Assembly (NCBI RefSeq): GCF_000025005.1
Contig: NC_013525.1
Span: 682,001-746,000 of the forward strand
Source: Thermobaculum terrenum ATCC BAA-798
Lineage (GTDB): Bacteria; Chloroflexota; Chloroflexia; Thermobaculales; Thermobaculaceae
DNA: 64,000 nt
Direction of reading: 5' to 3'
A program made the position numbers and the translations under genes. Positions 52,297 to 61,683 of this stretch are shown here, piece by piece (position 1 is the stretch's first letter; every line of letters starts with the position of its first letter). The notes beneath the pieces are model-generated. The model did not search any database and was not told where the DNA came from. It worked only from the letters and a program-made list of their open reading frames with translations.

Positions 52297-53376
52297 CTAG
52301 ACCTCTATAAGCTCTCTTGTTGCCAGGTTTAAACGCTCGGCACCCTGTTGTGTTACTACCACTATGTCCTCTATTCTGACTCCAAACTTGCCGGGGATAT
52401 ATACCCCGGGCTCAATGCTGAAGACCATTCCTTCTTGAAGTTGTAGATCACTATCAGGAGTTATGTATGGCGGCTCATGCACATCCAATCCTAGCCCATG
52501 CCCAGTACGGTGTATGAAGAATTTGTCTAGACCTAGCGATCCAAGGTGATCCCGAGCAGCCCTATCTACCTCTCTCGCTGGAATCCCAGGCTTCACTGCC
52601 AGGAAGGCTAGTTGCTGTGCTTCCTTAACAGCTTTGTAAACCTTCAGCTCTTCTTCATCAGCTCTCCCAACATGTAGGGTACGAGTTATGTCTGAGTTAT
52701 AGCCCATCAAAGGACCGCCGTAATCAAATATGACCATGTCCCCTTCTGATATTGTCCTGGAAGAAGGAGAGTGGTGTGGGGAAGCACTGTTAGGCCCAGA
52801 GGCTACTATGTTAAAGGCTATATCCTCGGCACCTTCTTCTAAAAGCAAGTCGGATACTATCTGAGCCATCTTACGTTCGGTGAGTCCCCTGGGATCAATC
52901 GTCAAGATCCTTTCCCATACACGGTCCGCCACCTTGCTCGCCCGTTTCATGAACTCTACCTCTTCGGCGTTCTTTATCAGTCTCATCGGTGCGAGTATTG
53001 TGCTTGCAGGTATCCACCTGACATGCTTTATATCTTCCTGTAATGTTAGGAGGAAGATGCTCCACAGCTGGTCTCCTACTGCTATCGTCTGTACACCCTG
53101 TGCAGCTAGCTCTTTTGATATCAGTTTGGTAGGAGACTCTGATTCCTTCCAAATTACAAGGCTTAGTGATGGGTCAGTGACTCTGCTTGCCTCTAGCTCG
53201 GGGATGTATAGCCTATGGTCGGCGTGTGCAAAGACCAGCAGAGCGGTCAATCTCTCGCTTGAATGAATGTTGTAACCAGTGAGGTATAAGAGGTCCGATC
53301 CTGGCCCCAGGATCAGAGCATCTACTCCTCGCTCTCTCATTATCTGTTGAGCTCTTTCTATCCTATTCCTGTACAC
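52297..53376 (-). CDS. Xaa-Pro peptidase (M24 family)
   Basis: A 359-residue aminopeptidase that removes residues ahead of proline. The N-terminal creatinase-like domain (1-120) precedes the pita-bread domain with all five metal ligands: D and D in MVIFDYGG and YNSDITRT, H in RTGHGLGLDVHEPP, E in VFSIEPGVY and E in VRIEDIVVV. Similar to PepQ/YpdF. Divergent from folP across 105 bases. Confidence 0.94.
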   Translation of the reverse strand: MYRNRIERAQQIMRERGVDALILGPGSDLLYLTGYNIHSSERLTALLVFAHADHRLYIPELEASRVTDPSLSLVIWKESESPTKLISKELAAQGVQTIAVGDQLWSIFLLTLQEDIKHVRWIPASTILAPMRLIKNAEEVEFMKRASKVADRVWERILTIDPRGLTERKMAQIVSDLLLEEGAEDIAFNIVASGPNSASPHHSPSSRTISEGDMVIFDYGGPLMGYNSDITRTLHVGRADEEELKVYKAVKEAQQLAFLAVKPGIPAREVDRAARDHLGSLGLDKFFIHRTGHGLGLDVHEPPYITPDSDLQLQEGMVFSIEPGVYIPGKFGVRIEDIVVVTQQGAERLNLATRELIEV

Positions 53377-53481
53377 CTGTTACCTCCTTGTGGAGCAATT
53401 ATTGGTCTATAGCTTATAGTTAGTCAACCGAGTGCATGTCTGTCATTTAGTTATGGTATACTGCCCGCCAGAGGAAGACTG

Positions 53482-54627
53482 ATGAGATTTATTGTTCGTA
53501 GGATAACCCCAAGACCAGATATCATTAGAGCTGAAGCTAGCAGGCTGGGAGCAACGATTAGTACAGACGAAGATTACCAGCCTGTGGTTCTTAGGGTATC
53601 GTCGGAAGAAAGCTTAGACGATGCTATTCTCAGATATGCTGAGAATGAAGGACTCGCTGTCTTGAGTGGAAAAGAAGGAGCCCTGGTGATAGGCAGCTCT
53701 CAGAGATGTGAGTGGTGGGCTGGGCGTTTGGCCAGTTCCTATAAAGACCTTTCAAGACAGATTCGTAATGTCCTAAGGATGAATACCCCTAGTGTGCTAT
53801 ACGCCAGGGACAAGACTATAGAGCTGGGATCTCGGACTCTAGTTATGGGGATTGTCAATATAAGCCCCGATTCGTTCTCTGGCGATGGCCTGGAGGATAT
53901 ATCGGCGGCGGTATCTCGGGTGGAGACCTTCCTCGATCAGGGAGCAGATATCATCGATATAGGCGCAATGAGTACCAGGCCGGGATCAGACCCTATCCCG
54001 GAGGAAGAGGAAGCAAGTAGGCTCAAAGACCTGATATCTCGGATTAGGCCTATGACTGATGTCCCTATTTCAGCGGACACCTACCGCTTGGGTCCAGCAC
54101 AGGCTGCTCTGGAAGCGGGAGCGGATATCATTAACGATGTGTCTGGCCTGCGCGATCCAGAAATGGCTAAGCTAGTAGCTGCTTATGAAGCTGGTGTGGT
54201 TGTGATGCACATGAAGGGAACACCAAAAGATATGCAGGACAATCCTCAATACGATGACCTCATCAGCGAGATCTATTCTGAACTAGAGGCCGGGGTGAGT
54301 AGGGCGCTGGATTCAGGGGTGCGTAGAGAATCCATAATTATAGACCCTGGTATAGGTTTCGGAAAGACTATTGAACATAATTTAGAGATAATCGCTCGTC
54401 TTGGAGAGTTCAAGTCAATGGGTTATCCCGTGCTGATAGGTACTTCCAGGAAGGGGTTTATCGGCAGGATAACCGGGAAAGATCCTCAGGAGAGAAAGTT
54501 TGGCACGGCCGCAACTGTAGCACTTTCCGTGGCTGCTGGAGCTGATATAGTGCGAGTGCATGATGTTGAGCAGATGCTTGACGTGTGCCTTGTGGCTGAT
54601 GCAATAGTGCGAAGGGAATTCCTGTAG
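53482..54627 (+). CDS. folP: dihydropteroate synthase with N-terminal extension
   Basis: FolP joins para-aminobenzoate to the pterin diphosphate in folate synthesis. Core motifs from about residue 115: LVMGIVNISPDSFSGDG, DIIDIGAMSTRPGSD, SADTY, ADIINDVSG, VVMHMKGTP, IIDPGIGFGKT, GTSRKGFIG and IVRVHDV. About 110 residues come before the core, roughly twice the extension of typical bacterial FolP; the extension has an alpha-beta pattern (TPRPDIIRAEASRLG) seen in some deep-branching bacteria. GAGGAAG precedes the ATG; TATACT at 53457-53462 is the likely -10. Confidence 0.93.
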   Translation: MRFIVRRITPRPDIIRAEASRLGATISTDEDYQPVVLRVSSEESLDDAILRYAENEGLAVLSGKEGALVIGSSQRCEWWAGRLASSYKDLSRQIRNVLRMNTPSVLYARDKTIELGSRTLVMGIVNISPDSFSGDGLEDISAAVSRVETFLDQGADIIDIGAMSTRPGSDPIPEEEEASRLKDLISRIRPMTDVPISADTYRLGPAQAALEAGADIINDVSGLRDPEMAKLVAAYEAGVVVMHMKGTPKDMQDNPQYDDLISEIYSELEAGVSRALDSGVRRESIIIDPGIGFGKTIEHNLEIIARLGEFKSMGYPVLIGTSRKGFIGRITGKDPQERKFGTAATVALSVAAGADIVRVHDVEQMLDVCLVADAIVRREFL

Positions 54628-54643
54628 GAGTACACCTTCTGTC

Positions 54644-55459
54644 ATGCAAAGCTGGCGTCTGATATTAGATCGTGCTTGTGATGGTGCTACCAATATGGGC
54701 ATAGATGAGGCCATGCTAGCGGCCGTAGATGAAGGCAAGGCTCCTCCTACTATACGGCTCTATGGTTGGTCACCTGGTTGCTACTCATTAGGAAGATTTC
54801 AACCATATTCTGACTTAAACGAGGATGCAAGATCTATTCCTGGTATAACTTGGGTAAGACGACCTACCGGAGGTAGGGCCCTTTATCACAGCACAAGTGA
54901 GGTTACCTACAGTATAGCAGCGCCTCTGTCTGATGAACGAGTGAGCGGTTCAGTAACTGAGAGTTATAGGAAGATATCCTCCTGTTTGGTTGCTGGTCTA
55001 AGGCTTCTGGGGGCAGATGTACAGCTTGCTCCAAAGGGGGATGCCAGGTTGCTCAGGACTAATCCTGCCTGCTCTACAATACCTTCACAATACGAGCTAA
55101 CTTACATGGGTCGTAAGCTGATAGGTAGTGCTCAGACTAGAACAAGGAAAGCCCTCCTCCAACATGGTTCAATACCACTAACGGATCCTCAATATAAGCT
55201 GTTTATGGGGCTGAGTTTTCCAGATAACGACACCAGACTGTTAGCATTTCAGTCCAGCAAGAACAAGGCAACCTGCCTGCAGGAGGCTCTTGGTTTTGTA
55301 CCGGAAAGAGAAGACGTGGAAAAAGCCCTGATTGAGGGGTTTAGTCTTGTCTGGCAGTTACAGTTGTGTGTAGGTGATCTCACCAGTTACGAAAGACAGC
55401 TTGCAGGGCAACTGGCAAACGATAAGTATAGATCCCTAGAATGGTCCTGTAAGAAATAG
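54644..55459 (+). CDS. lipoate/octanoate transferase family protein (LipM/LplA-like)
   Basis: A 271-residue BPL/LplA/LipB-fold protein. Motifs: NMGIDEAMLAA, RRPTGGRALYH (lipoyl-binding), Cys in NPACSTIPSQYEL, and the lysine motif GRKLIGSAQTRTRKALLQHGSI. The Cys placed before S-x-yEl is as in LipM, the octanoyl-ACP:GcvH transferase, which uses it as a nucleophile; ATP-dependent LplA lacks it. Therefore LipM is preferred, though the two families are easily confused. It follows folP by 16 bases and precedes fabZ, whose product's pathway feeds octanoyl-ACP. Confidence 0.82.
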   Translation: MQSWRLILDRACDGATNMGIDEAMLAAVDEGKAPPTIRLYGWSPGCYSLGRFQPYSDLNEDARSIPGITWVRRPTGGRALYHSTSEVTYSIAAPLSDERVSGSVTESYRKISSCLVAGLRLLGADVQLAPKGDARLLRTNPACSTIPSQYELTYMGRKLIGSAQTRTRKALLQHGSIPLTDPQYKLFMGLSFPDNDTRLLAFQSSKNKATCLQEALGFVPEREDVEKALIEGFSLVWQLQLCVGDLTSYERQLAGQLANDKYRSLEWSCKK

Positions 55460-55474
55460 CTTTTGGAGGTTACT

Positions 55475-55915
55475 GTGCTTGAAGCTGAAGAAATACAGAA
55501 GATAATCCCTCACAGGTATCCTTTCATACTAGTGGATAGAATCATCGAGATAGAATATGGGGTACGTGCAGTAGGAATAAAAAACGTGAGCGCTAATGAA
55601 CCTTACTTTCAGGGGCACTTTCCTGGTATGCCCATAATGCCTGGTGTGTTACAGGTGGAAGCTTTGGCTCAGGTGGGTGCTGTAGCCATACTTGGCATGG
55701 AGGAAAATCGAGGCAAGCTTGCCTACTTCGCAGGTATAGATGATGTAAGATTCAGGAAACCAGTTAAGCCCGGGGATGTACTTACTCTTGAAGTGGTCCT
55801 GGATCGGGTCAGAGGTAAGATCGGCACAGGTAAAGGAGTAGCCAGGGTGGGTGATACTGTCACTACTGAGGGGAGATTCATCTTTGCTCTAGGCGACTGG
55901 CCTGGGAGTGAATAG
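55475..55915 (+). CDS. fabZ: 3-hydroxyacyl-ACP dehydratase
   Basis: FabZ removes water from 3-hydroxyacyl-ACP in the fatty acid cycle. 146 residues from GTG 55475, which has GGAGG 5 bases ahead; an in-frame TTG at 55463 overlaps that ribosome site and is rejected. Motifs: [33 protein letters not shown] (catalytic His) and [10 protein letters not shown] (catalytic Glu). Located 15 bases after the LipM-like gene. Confidence 0.95.
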   Translation: MLEAEEIQKIIPHRYPFILVDRIIEIEYGVRAVGIKNVSANEPYFQGHFPGMPIMPGVLQVEALAQVGAVAILGMEENRGKLAYFAGIDDVRFRKPVKPGDVLTLEVVLDRVRGKIGTGKGVARVGDTVTTEGRFIFALGDWPGSE

Positions 55916-55918
55916 TAT

Positions 55919-57016
55919 TTGAGCAGGCGCCTACTTATTGTCAAACTAGGGGACCTGGGCGATGCAGTTATATTGACTGCGGCTGTGGATGCAGCTAGCT
56001 CCTGCCTGCCTGAATACAGTATAGATGTTTTACTCGGCAGTGCCGGAGGTGAAGTATTCGCCTGTGATGAAAGAGTCAACAAAGTAATAACATTTGATCG
56101 GAAGCTCATAGAGGGCATTAGGGCTTTCACACCTCGGTCGATCATCGCTTGGATAAAGCTCCTATGGTCCGTATACAGACGACACTACGATATCGTCATT
56201 TTTGCCCATCATATGACTACTTTTCTGGGTACCCTTAAGTTGTTCTCCATAGCACTTGCATCGGGCGCACCTCTTAGGGCTGGTATTGATAATGGTAGAG
56301 GGTGGTTTCTCAACGCTTCCCTGCCTGACCAGGGTTTTGGAGCCAAATGTGAGGGAGCTTACTGGCGGGATATAGTACTAGCATTAGCGCCTTGTGCAAG
56401 TGGTGGCAATTTGGGCATAAAGGTCTGTCCCGAGTCCTACGCCAAGGTTGATAGCTTATTGGGAAATAACATAGCTAGACCATTAATAGCTGTGCACCAT
56501 GGTCTAGGAGGATGGATCCCAGGACGCGCATGGCGTGCGGAGCTTTACGCCAAGGTTATTGATAGACTACATCAAGTTTTGGGTGGTAGCTTCATCCTTA
56601 TTGGAGGACCTGAAGAGGTAGGAGGGGCTGAGGAGGTAATCAAAGCCTCAAGGACAGAGCTGGTAAACTTAGTTGGTAAGACTAGCGTGCAAGTTCTAGC
56701 TGCAGTGCTTTCTAGATGTGACCTTTATATAGGTCCCGATTCCGGTCCTATGCACGTAGCCGAGGCAGTGGGCACCAAGATAGTCTCACTGTGGGGACCC
56801 ACCAATGAGCGGGCTTGGGGGCCATGTGAAGAAATAGGTGCACCACCCTCTGTATGCATAAGGGCACCTAACAGACCGAAGCCTTCTCTATATGTGGGGC
56901 ATAAAATGGGTAATGTTTCTCAAGCCTGTGATCTTGGAGATATAGATCCCGAATCTGTGGTGGATGCTGCCATAAGATTATTGAGGAGCGGAGGTAAAGT
57001 TGGCTGTAAAAGGTAA
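55919..57016 (+). CDS. glycosyltransferase family 9 (heptosyltransferase-like)
   Basis: A 365-residue GT-B enzyme of the ADP-heptose:LPS heptosyltransferase family. Start MSRRLLIVKLGDLGDAVILT is the standard family opening; the nucleotide-sugar domain contains ILIGGPEE, LVNLVGKTS and DLYIGPDSGPMHVAEAVG. A Cys-rich segment near the C-terminus (PPSVCIRAPN) is unremarkable. In organisms without lipopolysaccharide, such enzymes act on other envelope glycans. TTG start, 3 bases after fabZ. It overlaps the pfk gene by 17 bases. Confidence 0.85.
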   Translation: MSRRLLIVKLGDLGDAVILTAAVDAASSCLPEYSIDVLLGSAGGEVFACDERVNKVITFDRKLIEGIRAFTPRSIIAWIKLLWSVYRRHYDIVIFAHHMTTFLGTLKLFSIALASGAPLRAGIDNGRGWFLNASLPDQGFGAKCEGAYWRDIVLALAPCASGGNLGIKVCPESYAKVDSLLGNNIARPLIAVHHGLGGWIPGRAWRAELYAKVIDRLHQVLGGSFILIGGPEEVGGAEEVIKASRTELVNLVGKTSVQVLAAVLSRCDLYIGPDSGPMHVAEAVGTKIVSLWGPTNERAWGPCEEIGAPPSVCIRAPNRPKPSLYVGHKMGNVSQACDLGDIDPESVVDAAIRLLRSGGKVGCKR

Positions 57017-58214
57017 CCTGATAGTAGGTCAATCCGGTGGCTGTACGGCGGTTATAAACTCCAGTTTGGTCGGAGTGGTTCAGACTGCCCTGAAGAGTCC
57101 TGCTGTGGGTGAAGTTTACGGTATGTTGCACGGTGTGGAAGGTTTGTTCCGTAGCGAGGTAGTAGACTTGCGAGCTGAGCCTGACGGTGTATGGGAAGAA
57201 ATCAAGAAAACACCATCTGCTGCACTAGGCTCCAATCGTTACAAGCTCTCTGATGATGATATAGATCGAGCTCTACAGATCCTGCGCTCTCTGGATGTAA
57301 GGTACTTTATTTATATAGGTGGTAACGATTCCGCAGATACAGCCCATAGGATAGCCTTAGCAGCTCAAGCAGCAAATTACGAATTATATGCGGTAGCTGT
57401 GCCGAAGACCATAGATAACGACCTTCCATACACAGACCACTCTCCCGGCTATGGAAGCATAGCTCGATTTATCTCCACAGTCACCCAGGAGATTGGTCTA
57501 GACACCGAAGCCATGCGTAGGGTAGATCCAGTCAAGATCCTAGAGGTTATGGGTAGGGATGCTGGATGGGTAGCTGCCTCATCGATCCTTGGTAAGGTCA
57601 GAGAGACGGATGCGCCACATCTTATATATGTGCCTGAGCGGCCATTAGTTAGGGAGAAGTTTCTGGAAGACGTTGAGAATTGCTATCGGAAGTACGGCTA
57701 TGTGCTGGTTGTAGTTGCCGAAACAGTGCGAGATGAGAACGGCAACCATATAGCTAGGGTTGATCCGGTATTTAGTCAAGACGCTTTCGGTCACAAGTAT
57801 ATCTCAGGCACCGCAGCTTATCTTGCTGATCTTGTTAGCCGTGATCTGGGACTACGAGCTCGGTACGATAAGCCGGGCACCATCCAGAGGATGTCTATGG
57901 CAATGGCTAGCCAGGTGGATCTGGAAGAGGCTTATATGGTGGGACGATATGCTGTAGAAGAGGTTACCAAGGGTACTACCAACCGCATGGTAACCATAGA
58001 ACGGATATCAAACGACCCCTATATGAGTAAGCCTGGTCTGGTAGAGCTGGAGAAGATAGCCAACCAGCAAAAACTTTTACCTGAGGAATACATCTCGCCA
58101 GAGGGCAATTTCGTTACAAAGGCGTTTGTGGAGTACGCAATGCCACTTATTGGTGGGAGTGCCGTGAGCTTTCCGCGCCTGCAAGGCAAGAGAATAGCCC
58201 TGAAGACAATCTAG
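57000..58214 (+). CDS. 6-phosphofructokinase, probable PPi-dependent type
   Basis: A 404-residue PfkA-fold protein. The start is TTG with GGAGG 5 bases upstream. G-rich loop GQSGGCTAVINSS, then GGNDSADT, where Asp at position 110 takes the place of the Gly seen in ATP enzymes, and PKTIDNDLP, where Lys136 appears. That Asp/Lys pair is the recognised mark of pyrophosphate-dependent PFK. MGRDAGWVAA and PERP are also present. Catalyses the reversible phosphorylation of fructose 6-phosphate. Last gene of the folP operon; the next gene overlaps by 4 bases on the opposite strand. Confidence 0.88.
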   Translation: MAVKGNLIVGQSGGCTAVINSSLVGVVQTALKSPAVGEVYGMLHGVEGLFRSEVVDLRAEPDGVWEEIKKTPSAALGSNRYKLSDDDIDRALQILRSLDVRYFIYIGGNDSADTAHRIALAAQAANYELYAVAVPKTIDNDLPYTDHSPGYGSIARFISTVTQEIGLDTEAMRRVDPVKILEVMGRDAGWVAASSILGKVRETDAPHLIYVPERPLVREKFLEDVENCYRKYGYVLVVVAETVRDENGNHIARVDPVFSQDAFGHKYISGTAAYLADLVSRDLGLRARYDKPGTIQRMSMAMASQVDLEEAYMVGRYAVEEVTKGTTNRMVTIERISNDPYMSKPGLVELEKIANQQKLLPEEYISPEGNFVTKAFVEYAMPLIGGSAVSFPRLQGKRIALKTI

Positions 58215-58489
58215 GCTTTTTGGTAGGTGGAGTCTGCGTGCTCATCTCTTTCTCTACGCTGGGTAGATGTCAAGCCGCACTCCGAGAGAAAATCTCCTAG
58301 ATGCCTCCATCGGCAGAAGTAAAATACATATCTGCCTTGATCATCTATCTGTGACCTGCTAAGTCTCTGAGGGGTTATGTGGCTGCTCTCTACCTCACTC
58401 TTGCTCCAGCGCTCCTCGATGTAGAAGTGATCTTCGGGTAGAGGATGTCCACATATTGCGCACTGTCGGGAGGTGTCTGTGTTATGCAT
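58211..58489 (-). CDS. small zinc-ribbon-like hypothetical protein
   Basis: A 92-residue protein with CAICGHPL near the N-terminus and a second pair of metal candidates in YVFYFCRWRHLGDFLSECG, probably one zinc site. No family known to me. ATG 58489 is chosen because GGAGG lies 7 bases before it; the frame is open 19 codons further. It ends inside the end of the pfk gene, tail to tail, by 4 bases. Confidence 0.6.
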   Translation of the reverse strand: MHNTDTSRQCAICGHPLPEDHFYIEERWSKSEVESSHITPQRLSRSQIDDQGRYVFYFCRWRHLGDFLSECGLTSTQRRERDEHADSTYQKA

Positions 58490-58576
58490 AATGTGACCTC
58501 CGGCCTTGGGAATAGATACGCTATGTGGACAATAATTATAAGACATAATGTAACTTATTTCTATATCACAGACTTG

Positions 58577-59017
58577 TTAGGTTTCTAGGTCTTCAAGCTG
58601 ATGCCCACAGTAAGGGCATATGTTCCATGTAATTCGGACCGACCGTCTGCAGTTTGGGCAAGTGCTCTTAAGATCTAATCCGCAGATCGGGCAGTATTTG
58701 AATTCTGGTTGTGCGCGCGTCTTGCACCTTGGGCATAGTTCTACTTCAGAGGCTTTAGCGAGTGATTCTCTTTCTCTGAGCTTTATTAGGCGTACCTGCT
58801 CAAGGGTATAACTGGGGCGCAGCATTAGATATATCAACCATCCTATAAAGAAAGTGGCTGCTACCAGGATGGTTGAGAGTATAGGGACTAGAATGTTGTT
58901 TGATCTGCTCTGCGAGTCCTTGTACGTCCAAAGGGCTAATGCTATCCATATCATGGCTATAAATGCCCCAGCAAGAGCCAGCCCCAGCCGTACAAGCTCG
59001 TATAAGCTGGTGTTCAC
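58577..59017 (-). CDS. zinc-ribbon membrane protein
   Basis: A 146-residue protein with two membrane helices (about 10-30 and 43-66) and a cytoplasmic double zinc ribbon at the C-terminus: CPRCKTRAQPEFKYCPICG and CPNCRRSVRITWNICPYCG, each with two CxxC knuckles. The ribbon could bind RNA, DNA or a partner protein at the membrane. Many double-zinc-ribbon proteins are of unknown role. It starts 9 bases after darA ends, in the same strand group. Confidence 0.8.
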   Translation of the reverse strand: MNTSLYELVRLGLALAGAFIAMIWIALALWTYKDSQSRSNNILVPILSTILVAATFFIGWLIYLMLRPSYTLEQVRLIKLRERESLAKASEVELCPRCKTRAQPEFKYCPICGLDLKSTCPNCRRSVRITWNICPYCGHQLEDLET

Positions 59018-59026
59018 TTTCGGTAC

Positions 59027-59356
59027 TTATATGCGCACGTATCTTTCTACGGGCAGGACGAATATAGTTGCGCCGCCCACCTCTACTTCTATAGGCCCGG
59101 TAGGTAAGTATTCGCCGGATTCAATGGCCGGGATTGAGGGGCTTACTAATCGAGTTCGGGTTTTACAAGTCTGCGACAGAATGGTGATGACTCTATTTAC
59201 TCGCTCGTCTTCCACTCCAATAAAGACGGTAGCATTACCTTCTCGGAGGAATCCTCCAGTTGAGTTGATGAGCGTTGCTCCTATCTCCTCACGGTTGAGT
59301 GCATCTAGCAGTGCATTGGTATCTCGACTGCTGATAATTGCAATGACTAACTTCAA
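59027..59356 (-). CDS. darA: cyclic di-AMP receptor, DarA/PstA type
   Basis: A 109-residue PII-like protein (DUF970). MKLVIAIISSRDTNALLDAL opens the fold; TGGFLREGNATVFIGVED is the loop-strand region that in PstA/DarA lines the c-di-AMP pocket; the C-terminal EVEVGGATIFVLPVERYVRI closes it. Family members bind cyclic di-AMP as trimers. The start overlaps the tmk stop by 4 bases; tmk-darA adjacency is also seen in Firmicutes. Confidence 0.9.
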   Translation of the reverse strand: MKLVIAIISSRDTNALLDALNREEIGATLINSTGGFLREGNATVFIGVEDERVNRVITILSQTCKTRTRLVSPSIPAIESGEYLPTGPIEVEVGGATIFVLPVERYVRI

Positions 59357-60003
59357 ACCTTCCCTCCTATGCGCGATTGTAGCTTCTTGTTGACGATCTC
59401 GATTATAGTCCTGTGAATATCTTCGATGCGCCCTGCGGCATCTATTACATAGAATCTTGAACTGTACTCCTTAGCCAGGGATAGATAGGCTTCTCTAACT
59501 CTCTGATGAAACTCTAACTCTCTGGCATCCATGGAGTTCCAGCCGCTCTCTGCCCCTCTGGCCGAATCGGTTCTGCGTCGTCTTAGTCCTTCTTCCGGGC
59601 TTAAGTCTAGGTAGAAAGTTATGTCCGGCTCCAAGCCTTCAGTCCCTAGCTGTATGGCTCTTTCTACTTCGTCCCTTGGTATCCCATCACCCCCCCATTG
59701 ATAAGCCCTGGTGGAGTCAGCGTATCTGTCGCATATGACTATCTTACCTGAGTCTATTGCAGGCTTGATGATATGCCTGACTAACTGTGCTCTTGCGGCA
59801 GAGAATAACAGGAGAATGCACTTAGGGTCAAGATCTTTGCCTAAAGGTCCGAGCAGTATCTTTCGAATCTCTTCGCCTACGAGTGTGCCCCCAGGCTCGC
59901 GGGTTAGTACTACTTTACATTGCAGTGTTTCAAGGGCAGTGGCAAGCATTCTAGCTTGAGTAGTTTTGCCACTGCCCTCCGGTCCTTCGAAAGTTATGAA
60001 CAC
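59353..60003 (-). CDS. tmk: thymidylate kinase
   Basis: Tmk phosphorylates dTMP to dTDP. 216 residues: Walker A FEGPEGSGKTTQ, TREPGGT, the DRY motif in VICDRYADSTRAYQ, DLSPEEGLRRR (LID start). The Arg in the LID and absence of an Arg in the P-loop put it with class II. It follows the R3H ATPase by 1 base, and darA overlaps its end. Confidence 0.96.
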   Translation of the reverse strand: MFITFEGPEGSGKTTQARMLATALETLQCKVVLTREPGGTLVGEEIRKILLGPLGKDLDPKCILLLFSAARAQLVRHIIKPAIDSGKIVICDRYADSTRAYQWGGDGIPRDEVERAIQLGTEGLEPDITFYLDLSPEEGLRRRRTDSARGAESGWNSMDARELEFHQRVREAYLSLAKEYSSRFYVIDAAGRIEDIHRTIIEIVNKKLQSRIGGKV

Positions 60004-60004
60004 C

Positions 60005-61660
60005 CTACTCCCCTTTGAAGAGGGTCACGCTTCGAAAAGGTTCTTTGCCGCTGCTACGCGACTGGAGATTATATCTCTCAGCTATCTGGTGCTGCATTCT
60101 CCTTATGGAATGTGTTTGAGGAGATAATTTGACGGCTGGAACCTCATCGTTCAGGATCTTCTGTGCTGCCTCCTCGGCTTCGTATTGAGCCGACAGTACT
60201 GGGTCTACTGGAATCGGTATGTGAAACAAGCTGGACAGCAGGCGCTCTATATGTGTAGCACTATTGGTTCGCAGTACGTATACGGATTTGCCTCTCGTCC
60301 CAGCATCCTTTATAGCTGGAGGCGCTTTTCTGTAGTAGTTATCTACTGTAATAACTACTTCTGCCTCGTCAAGATTCTTGACTATTATGATAGGGACTCC
60401 CATCCTGATAGCTGCCTGCTCCAGCTTGTTGCGGCTTACACCGAAAGGATAGACCTTCTTCGGCTTGATTATAGGCTCCTGAGCCTCGGGCAGTGTTTCC
60501 TCACTTTCCTGCTTGGTGTTTCTCGGGATGTTCTGTGTCTCAGTAGTTACTGGGACACTTTTTCTATCGATTCCGCTGTCCATCCTGTTTTCGAGGCGTC
60601 TGGAGGGACGCTCCTGGAAATACGAGGCTACGCCTCTCTCGATATGTACTTTGCCAGTAGCGTCTCTCCATCTGACCTCTGGCTTGATCTCATAGCCACG
60701 AAGGATAGCGTCTACCGTTTCAGCCACATCTGGGTGTATGGCTACCCTATCCCTATCTTGTATCTCTACAAGGATATTAAATGTCGGAGGAGCTTTGCGC
60801 TCGAGGATACTCTTCTGGGTGCCCCTGCGCTTAGCCTCTTCGTCGCCTAATGTGACGGACTGTATACCGCCTATTAGGTCCGACAGGGTAGGGTTCATCA
60901 TCAAGTTCTCGAGCGTATTACCGTGTGCTGTACCTATCAGCTGTACGCCTCGCTCAGCTATAGTACGCGCTGCTGCTGCCTCAAGCTCAGTCCCGATCTC
61001 GTCGATTATGATGACCTCGGGCATGTGATTTTCCACGGCCTCTATCATCACAGCATGCTGCATGCTAGGTGTGGGTACCTGCATTCTTCTTGCACGTCCA
61101 ATCGCTGGATGTGGTATATCACCATCACCAGCTATTTCGTTGCTAGTGTCGACTATTATCACGCGTTTTCTCAGGTCTTCTGATAGTACCCTTGCGACTT
61201 CACGCAGCATGGTGGTCTTACCAACACCAGGACGGCCAAGTATCAGGATGCTCTTGCCGGTCTCTACTAGGTCACGAATGATATTTATCGTGCCCATAAC
61301 CGCCCGGCCCACTCGGCATGTGATACCAATCACATCTCCCTTACGATTGCGTATAGCACTTATACGATGCAGGGTTCTCTCGATTCCCGCTCTGTTATCG
61401 TCCCCGAAGCTTCCGATCCTGCTTATGACATAGCGTAGATCCTCATGGGTTACCTCATTATCCCCTAGGGTAACCTCTCTATGTGGAAACCTAGCTTCAG
61501 GTAGCCTGCCAAGGTCCATTACCACCTCGATTAAATCAGGTAGGTCAGGCATCTCCTTGAGAGGCCTGCTGATACGAGGTGGAATAGCCGCAAGCATGGC
61601 ATCCAGATCATCTGTTACTGTGTATTCTTCGTTGTGTTCGTATCTCAGTTCGTGCACCAT
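60005..61660 (-). CDS. R3H-domain AAA ATPase (Ycf45/SpoIIIAA-like)
   Basis: A 551-residue ATPase. The N-terminal part (to about 110) leads to a secretion-ATPase-like core with Walker [13 protein letters not shown] and Walker [10 protein letters not shown] charged linker (about 355-410) follows, then a segment with [25 protein letters not shown] and a C-terminal R3H motif, [17 protein letters not shown], which binds single-stranded nucleic acid. Proteins of this layout occur in cyanobacteria, plastids and Chloroflexota. Function unknown. ATG 61660 has GAGG 5 bases upstream; the ATG 7 codons earlier has none. Confidence 0.85.
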   Translation of the reverse strand: MVHELRYEHNEEYTVTDDLDAMLAAIPPRISRPLKEMPDLPDLIEVVMDLGRLPEARFPHREVTLGDNEVTHEDLRYVISRIGSFGDDNRAGIERTLHRISAIRNRKGDVIGITCRVGRAVMGTINIIRDLVETGKSILILGRPGVGKTTMLREVARVLSEDLRKRVIIVDTSNEIAGDGDIPHPAIGRARRMQVPTPSMQHAVMIEAVENHMPEVIIIDEIGTELEAAAARTIAERGVQLIGTAHGNTLENLMMNPTLSDLIGGIQSVTLGDEEAKRRGTQKSILERKAPPTFNILVEIQDRDRVAIHPDVAETVDAILRGYEIKPEVRWRDATGKVHIERGVASYFQERPSRRLENRMDSGIDRKSVPVTTETQNIPRNTKQESEETLPEAQEPIIKPKKVYPFGVSRNKLEQAAIRMGVPIIIVKNLDEAEVVITVDNYYRKAPPAIKDAGTRGKSVYVLRTNSATHIERLLSSLFHIPIPVDPVLSAQYEAEEAAQKILNDEVPAVKLSPQTHSIRRMQHQIAERYNLQSRSSGKEPFRSVTLFKGE

Positions 61661-61683
61661 AAGCACCTCGTTTATTGACATAA

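Noticed and set aside
60185-60850. 221-codon plus-strand frame
   Set aside because: Fully opposite the R3H ATPase gene with its Walker motifs; shadow frame.
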